Source: Planctomycetales bacterium
GTDB taxonomy: Bacteria > Planctomycetota > Planctomycetia > Pirellulales > Thermoguttaceae
Length of the DNA: 19,304 bases
Assembly: GCA_007119795.1 (NCBI GenBank)
Contig: SKOZ01000059.1
Span: 1-19,304, forward strand
Direction of reading: 5' to 3'
Shown here: piece after piece, positions 16,114 through 19,304 of the stretch
How the letters are laid out: the number at the start of each line of letters is the position of its first letter
How positions within the stretch are numbered: position 1 is the first letter of the stretch
Made by a program: the position numbers and the translations under genes
Notes under the pieces: generated by a model
Told to the model about the DNA's origin: nothing
Seen by the model: only the letters and a program-made list of their open reading frames with translations
The model's database searches: none

Positions 16114-16438
16114 GGGGATCTCCGGGAGTTGCAGGTGCCGCGGGGTTACCCGTGCCGCGCGCCACAGGATGCCGAACCTCGCCCCTGCTGCGTACCGAAG
16201 GATGCCGCTGAGCCTATCCGTGCGGTGCCTCCGTCGGCGTTCGCAACAGCCTCCCCCCGGCAGACAGGCGTCCACCCTGCGCCGCCGCGCTCTCTTCTCA
16301 TATTATAAGTATGGACGCCGTTGGGACCCCAGGGATTCCCTCTTTTCGGCGTTATTTCCCCGGGTTGGGAAGGTGCGGCCATTCGGGACCCTTCGCGGGC
16401 CGGGAGCCGCCCACCCCTCGGGCATCGGGTTATCTGCC
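16114..16438. other. Intergenic region upstream of the large membrane protein gene
   Basis: No supported gene lies in these 325 bases. The region contains an AT-rich patch at 16297-16310 (see candidate promoter) in an otherwise GC-rich stretch. The rest, 16320-16438, has short G/C palindromes such as GGGCCGGGAG but no clear terminator for the thioesterase gene above. Confidence 0.5.
16302..16307 (-). promoter_or_regulatory. Consensus -10 box upstream of the large membrane protein gene
   Basis: On the minus strand a perfect TATAAT lies in the only AT-rich patch of the intergenic region. No good -35 box is present at 16-18 bases. Transcription would start near 16295, giving a leader of about 180 bases. 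Confidence 0.35.
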
Positions 16439-16852
16439 CTACCGTTGGACGGCCTGGAACCAGTCGAAGAACTCCGCGGGGATGCGGCGGGGCTGTCCGC
16501 TGGCGAAGTCCACGAAGGCCCAGCGGGTCTCGGCCCGCGCCAGGAGGAGGGAAGGGTCGGCGCGGTGGATCTCGTAGCGCCGCAGGCAGGTGGCCCGCTT
16601 GAGTTCGGCGATCCAGGTCTCGACGACGATCGCCTCGCTCCGGAAGGCCGGCCGCAGGTATTCGATGCGGTGGATGCGCGCCACCCAGCCGCACCCCAAT
16701 TCCAGGTACCGTTCCACGGGCCAGCCGTTGGCGGCCGAATGGGCGATGCCCGCCGCCTGCATCCAGGCGACGTAGGCGACGTTATTGGCGTGCCCGACCC
16801 AGTCGATCTCGTCGCTGCGGACGGTGTGACGGTGCCGGTAAATCTTGATCAT
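16439..16852 (-). CDS. Acyl-CoA thioesterase, hotdog fold (4HBT/YbgC-like)
   Basis: This 137-residue protein has the 4-hydroxybenzoyl-CoA thioesterase signature DEIDWVGHANNVAYVAWM (residues 14-31). Asp17 or a nearby acid is the expected catalytic residue, and the following long helix completes the hotdog fold. Length is normal for the family. It should hydrolyse a short- or medium-chain acyl-CoA or aryl-CoA thioester in the cytoplasm; the substrate cannot be read from the sequence. ATG 16852 is chosen because the conserved beta strand IYRHRHTVR follows at once; an upstream in-frame start at 16897 has no ribosome site. It lies 78 bases after the TIM-barrel gene on the same strand and may share its transcript. 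Confidence 0.87.
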   Translation of the reverse strand: MIKIYRHRHTVRSDEIDWVGHANNVAYVAWMQAAGIAHSAANGWPVERYLELGCGWVARIHRIEYLRPAFRSEAIVVETWIAELKRATCLRRYEIHRADPSLLLARAETRWAFVDFASGQPRRIPAEFFDWFQAVQR

Positions 16853-16930
16853 CGTACAACGGTTCCCAGCAGACTCTCCTCGGCTGCGGCAAAGCATCTT
16901 CTGCCGCGATGCCCCCTCCGCCGTCTGCGA

Positions 16931-17758
16931 TCATTCCGCGGCGATCTGGGCGAGACAGCGGTACAGGTAGTCGATGCTTTCGCGAGCGAGCCGCTCCGGG
17001 CCCGGGTCGTAGTCGAACACCTCCACGGAGACCCAGCCACGATAGTCGACTTCCCCGAGGGCCGCGAGAATGGGCACGAAATCGAGCTCCCCAAAGCCCG
17101 GCCCGCGGCAGTTGGGATCGTTGGCGTGGAAATGGACGAGCAGCGCATGGTGCCGGCGGACTATCTCTGGGATGGGCAGCGCTTCGGCGGACATGGCCAG
17201 GCAGTCGAGGTTCAGGCGGACGGCCGGGGCGGCCACGCGCTCGATGAGCTCCACGGCCTCGTCGGCGGAACAGAGGAAGTCGCAATACGGGGGCGAAAGG
17301 GGCTCGACGGCGAGGAGGACTTCCGTCGCCTCGAGCGCCGGCACGACCCGTTCCAGCACGTCGGTAACGTGGTCCAGGGCCTCCGCGCGGGAAACGCCGG
17401 GGAGGAGGTTGCGCTGCTGGGGAGAACCGAGGACCAGGACACGGCCTCCCAGGTCGCGGCAGAGGCGGGCGAGGTCGCCGAGGTAGTCGGCCGTGGCGGC
17501 ACGGACGGCAACCTCCGGACTCGCCAGATGCAGCCCGCTGGTCTTCGCCAGCAGCCAGTGGAGGCCGGTCACCTCGAGGCCGGCCGCCTCGGCGGCCCGC
17601 CGCGCCGTGACGCGTGCGGCGGCGGGAATCTCCGCGGCCGTCGCCCCCAGGGTGAACGGGGCGATCTCGATCCCCCGGTAACCGCACTCGGCGGCAAAGG
17701 CCGCGGTCCGCTCCAGCGGCCACTCGCCGAACGTCTCGTTGCAGATGGCGAACTTCAC
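16931..17758 (-). CDS. Sugar phosphate isomerase/epimerase-like TIM-barrel protein
   Basis: This 275-residue cytoplasmic protein belongs to the xylose isomerase-like TIM-barrel family (AP endonuclease 2 superfamily). The expected metal ligands are in place: Glu152 in LLAVEPLS, Asp185 in RLNLDCLAM, His211 in VHFHANDP and Glu246 in VSVEVFDY. His67 at the end of an early strand is also typical. Related enzymes include hydroxypyruvate isomerase, tagatose epimerase and inosose dehydratase; the substrate here is unknown. GTG 17758 is chosen because GAGGAG lies five bases upstream and the first barrel strand (KFAICNETF) follows directly; the long frame above it is a shadow of the methyltransferase gene. 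It sits 119 bases after the methyltransferase stop. Confidence 0.9.
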   Translation of the reverse strand: MKFAICNETFGEWPLERTAAFAAECGYRGIEIAPFTLGATAAEIPAAARVTARRAAEAAGLEVTGLHWLLAKTSGLHLASPEVAVRAATADYLGDLARLCRDLGGRVLVLGSPQQRNLLPGVSRAEALDHVTDVLERVVPALEATEVLLAVEPLSPPYCDFLCSADEAVELIERVAAPAVRLNLDCLAMSAEALPIPEIVRRHHALLVHFHANDPNCRGPGFGELDFVPILAALGEVDYRGWVSVEVFDYDPGPERLARESIDYLYRCLAQIAAE

Positions 17759-17763
17759 GATCT

Positions 17764-17769
17764 CTCCTC
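17764..17769 (-). promoter_or_regulatory. Ribosome binding site deciding the GTG start of the TIM-barrel gene
   Basis: GAGGAG on the minus strand lies five bases before GTG 17758. No ATG start in the same frame has comparable support until far upstream, inside the methyltransferase gene. Confidence 0.75.
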
Positions 17770-17877
17770 GCTGCGGGCCGTACTCCGCACGATCCGGACC
17801 GGCGGGACCGTGCCGGATGCCCAGGGCGGCTTCAAGAACGGCAAGACGACCGCCACGGGACCCGGTGCACCGCACGG

Positions 17878-18828
17878 TCACTCTTCGAAGAGCGTCCGCT
17901 CCGCGCCGCCCCTGCCGCGGGGCTGCCGCCGCCGGCCGGGTTGCCGATCTTCCAAGCGGCGGCCGTTGGCCGTGCTGGGCACGCTGACCAGCGGCTCGGC
18001 GGCGCCGTCCAGCGGGTCGCCGGGGGCGGTCCCCTTGAGCCGCTTCTCGATCCGCCGGCAGTACTCTTGGGAGAGCTCGAAGCCCAGGTAGCGGCGTCCG
18101 AGCTTCCTGGCCACCGCCAGCGTGGTGCCGCTGCCGGCAAAAGGATCGAGCACCAGCTCCCCCTCGTTGCTGCACGCGCGGATGATGCGGCCTAAGAGCT
18201 GCTCGGGCATCTGGCAGCCGTGCCAGCCGGCCCGCTCCTTGAAGGTGCCGCAGACGCGGGGGAAGTACCAGGTGTCCTCCTCCGCCTGGAAGCCGTCGGG
18301 GAGGTCCTGGGGCCGGAGGATCCAGGTGTCGTCGGGCATGCGGCCCGTGGGGTTGGCCCTCCGGTCGCCGTAGACGAGCTGGCGGGCGGAGGGAACGCGG
18401 ATCGCCTCGACGTTGAACGTGAAGGCCTCCGGGTCCTTGACCATGTGGAAGAGGTGCGCGTGGGAGCGGCTGAACTTGAGCTTGCAATGGACGCCGAAGG
18501 TGTAGTACCAGACGACCCAGCTTCGGCAGGTGAGCCCGTGCTCCCGCTGGAGCATGAGCTTCAGCTCGGCGGCGTACTCGTCGCCGATGGCCAGCCAGAA
18601 GGTCCCCGCCGGCTTGAGAACCCGCACGACCTCGGCCGTCCAGTCGCGGGACCAGGCGAGGTAGCGGTCGTACTCCAGCTTGTCGCGGTAGACGTCGTAG
18701 TCGTAGCCGATGTTGAAAGGGGGATCGGCGAATACCAGATCCACCGAGCCGTCCTCGAGCTTCTTCATGCCCGCGATGCAGTCGCCGTGGACGAGGCGGC
18801 CGCCGGGAGAGGCCTTGCGTGCTGCCAT
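17878..18828 (-). CDS. Solitary beta-class DNA (adenine-N6 or cytosine-N4) methyltransferase
   Basis: This 316-residue protein transfers a methyl group from S-adenosylmethionine to DNA. The catalytic motif IV is DPPF at 35-38, and the SAM-binding motif [10 protein letters not shown], comes late at 228-236. That order (IV before I) defines the beta class, with the target-recognition region between, about 90-210. DPPF fits N6-adenine or N4-cytosine methylation. The C-terminal tail (about 285-310) is basic and probably binds DNA. No restriction endonuclease gene adjoins it, so it may be an orphan methyltransferase with a regulatory or cell-cycle role; this is inference. ATG 18828 is preferred; a GTG at 18939 in frame would add 37 residues encoded by a palindrome-containing leader. 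Neither start has a strong ribosome site. Confidence 0.92.
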   Translation of the reverse strand: MAARKASPGGRLVHGDCIAGMKKLEDGSVDLVFADPPFNIGYDYDVYRDKLEYDRYLAWSRDWTAEVVRVLKPAGTFWLAIGDEYAAELKLMLQREHGLTCRSWVVWYYTFGVHCKLKFSRSHAHLFHMVKDPEAFTFNVEAIRVPSARQLVYGDRRANPTGRMPDDTWILRPQDLPDGFQAEEDTWYFPRVCGTFKERAGWHGCQMPEQLLGRIIRACSNEGELVLDPFAGSGTTLAVARKLGRRYLGFELSQEYCRRIEKRLKGTAPGDPLDGAAEPLVSVPSTANGRRLEDRQPGRRRQPRGRGGAERTLFEE

Positions 18829-18863
18829 CTTGTGAAGGAGATTCCAGGGTTGGGGGCGCGTAG

Positions 18864-18883
18864 GCCGGGCGTTCCTGCCCGGC
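18864..18883. repeat. REP-like palindrome in the methyltransferase leader
   Basis: A perfect seven-base stem, GCCGGGC and GCCCGGC, encloses a six-base loop (18871-18876). It lies 36 bases before ATG 18828. Its form (G/C palindrome between genes, in a GTAGGCCGGGC context) is that of a REP element, and it argues against the longer GTG start. In RNA it would form a hairpin in the 5' leader. Confidence 0.6.
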
Positions 18884-18968
18884 AGCGAAGGAAGACGCGA
18901 GACCCGTGGTCGAGGGGGGGACCCCGGCGCGTCCGCCACTGGCGCCTCGTTCTATCCCATCTGGTGGC

Positions 18969-18996
18969 AGTATACTGGATGCGGCGAGCCTGTAAA
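18969..18996 (-). promoter_or_regulatory. Sigma70-type promoter for the methyltransferase gene
   Basis: On the minus strand TTTACA (18991-18996) and TATACT (18969-18974) are separated by 16 bases. Each box matches five of six consensus bases, in a GC-rich background. Transcription would start near 18961, giving a leader of about 130 bases that contains the REP-like palindrome. Confidence 0.65.
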
Positions 18997-19035
18997 CTCT
19001 CCCACCACGACAAGGCCGCTTAGCGATAAGGCGGC

Positions 19036-19149
19036 AACCGTTTACGGGGGACTGTCCCGATTTTCGCGGCCGTAGACGGTATTCCTCCTGGATAAGGCTA
19101 TTCGGCCGCGAAAATGGGACTGTCCCCTTCGCCCGGCCCGTGCACGGTT
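19036..19149. mobile_element. MITE/REP-like inverted-repeat element
   Basis: Arms at 19047-19072 and 19103-19127 are inverted copies (GGGGACTGTCCC...TTTTCGCGGCCG against its complement) with one mismatch and one extra base. A further outer pair, AACCGT (19036-19041) and ACGGTT (19144-19149), extends the symmetry with a short insertion between. The centre is about 30 bases. No transposase is inside. The size and structure fit a non-autonomous miniature element or REP doublet. Similar ACTGTCCC/TTTTCGCG repeats are familiar from other GC-rich genomes, but I cannot check copies here. Confidence 0.7.
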
Positions 19150-19164
19150 ACCTAAGGCGAGAAA

Positions 19165-19304
19165 ATGAGTAAACGCAAGGTATCCACGAAGAACGACGAG
19201 CTTCTTATCCACCTCCTCGCCGAGGCCGCCTACCCTCGCGACGCCCTCCCCTACACCGACGAGTTCGAGCGCCTCTGGCGAGAGTACCACAAACTAACCG
19301 GCAA
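19165..19304 (+). CDS. N-terminus of a protein of unknown function (cut by window edge)
   Basis: An open frame starts at ATG 19165 and runs off the right edge after 46 codons. AAGG lies seven bases before the main spacer to the ATG, giving reasonable ribosome-site support. The visible part is hydrophilic, starts basic (MSKRKVSTK), then has an alpha-helical segment (ELLIHLLAEAAY) and an acidic/aromatic patch (PYTDEFERLWREYH). I do not recognise a family. It starts only 15 bases after the MITE-like element, so that element may carry or disrupt its promoter. A minus-strand frame across the same bases (19042-19290) is a shadow including the repeat. Confidence 0.6.
   Translation, partial: MSKRKVSTKNDELLIHLLAEAAYPRDALPYTDEFERLWREYHKLTG

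Noticed and set aside
15989..18091. Plus-strand open frame of 700 codons
   Set aside because: It spans several well-supported minus-strand genes and intergenic DNA and shows no domain or start signal.
19042..19290. Minus-strand open frame of 82 codons at the right end
   Set aside because: It reads through the inverted-repeat element and is antisense to the partial gene at 19165; a typical spurious frame from a repeat.

Overview
The window is GC-rich and densely coded. Almost every gene is on the minus strand, so the map is best read from high to low coordinates. The gene mix suggests a planctomycete-like bacterium: a very large membrane protein with a DUF4175-like layout, a xylose-isomerase-type TIM-barrel protein, short REP-like palindromes between genes, and an Na+-NQR rather than a classical RNF operon. 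This assignment is inference; there is no rRNA or other phylogenetic marker.

Positions 1-7939 (minus) hold the main feature, an apparent operon of nine genes: nqrA, nqrB, nqrC, nqrD, nqrE, a short nqrF-like gene, nuoE, nuoF, and a HoxU/HydA-like iron-sulfur protein cut by the left edge. Most junctions overlap by 1-14 bases, so translation is probably coupled. The composition departs from the textbook in linked ways. The NqrA homologue keeps two RnfC-type [4Fe-4S] motifs that ordinary NqrA lacks. The NqrF homologue has only its membrane anchor and [2Fe-2S] domain and lacks the FAD/NADH reductase. A three-gene NADH-oxidising module of the NuoE/NuoF/HoxU (or HydCBA) type follows directly. No RnfB is present. 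The simplest reading is a sodium-pumping NQR core whose NADH-input domain was replaced by a complex-I/hydrogenase-type diaphorase, with a second possible iron-sulfur entry point at NqrA.

Positions 7940-8411 are a non-coding leader with small palindromes. Positions 8412-9312 (minus) carry a small zinc-ribbon-like protein and a membrane-anchored staphylococcal-nuclease homologue. Positions 9505-10710 (minus) encode a concentrative nucleoside transporter. Position 10998 begins the one complete plus-strand gene, an 80-residue protein of unknown function, with a candidate promoter and a long hairpin terminator at 11402-11460.

Positions 11507-12181 (minus) encode a secreted protein of unknown function. 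Positions 12451-16113 (minus) encode a 1220-residue membrane protein with a very long acidic, Pro/Gly/Gln-rich low-complexity region. Positions 16439-18828 (minus) hold a hotdog-fold thioesterase, a TIM-barrel isomerase/epimerase-like protein and a solitary beta-class DNA methyltransferase with a good sigma70-type promoter. The right end has a MITE/REP-like inverted repeat (19036-19149) just before the start of a plus-strand gene that runs off the window.

No tRNA, rRNA, CRISPR array, intact insertion sequence or phage gene was seen.
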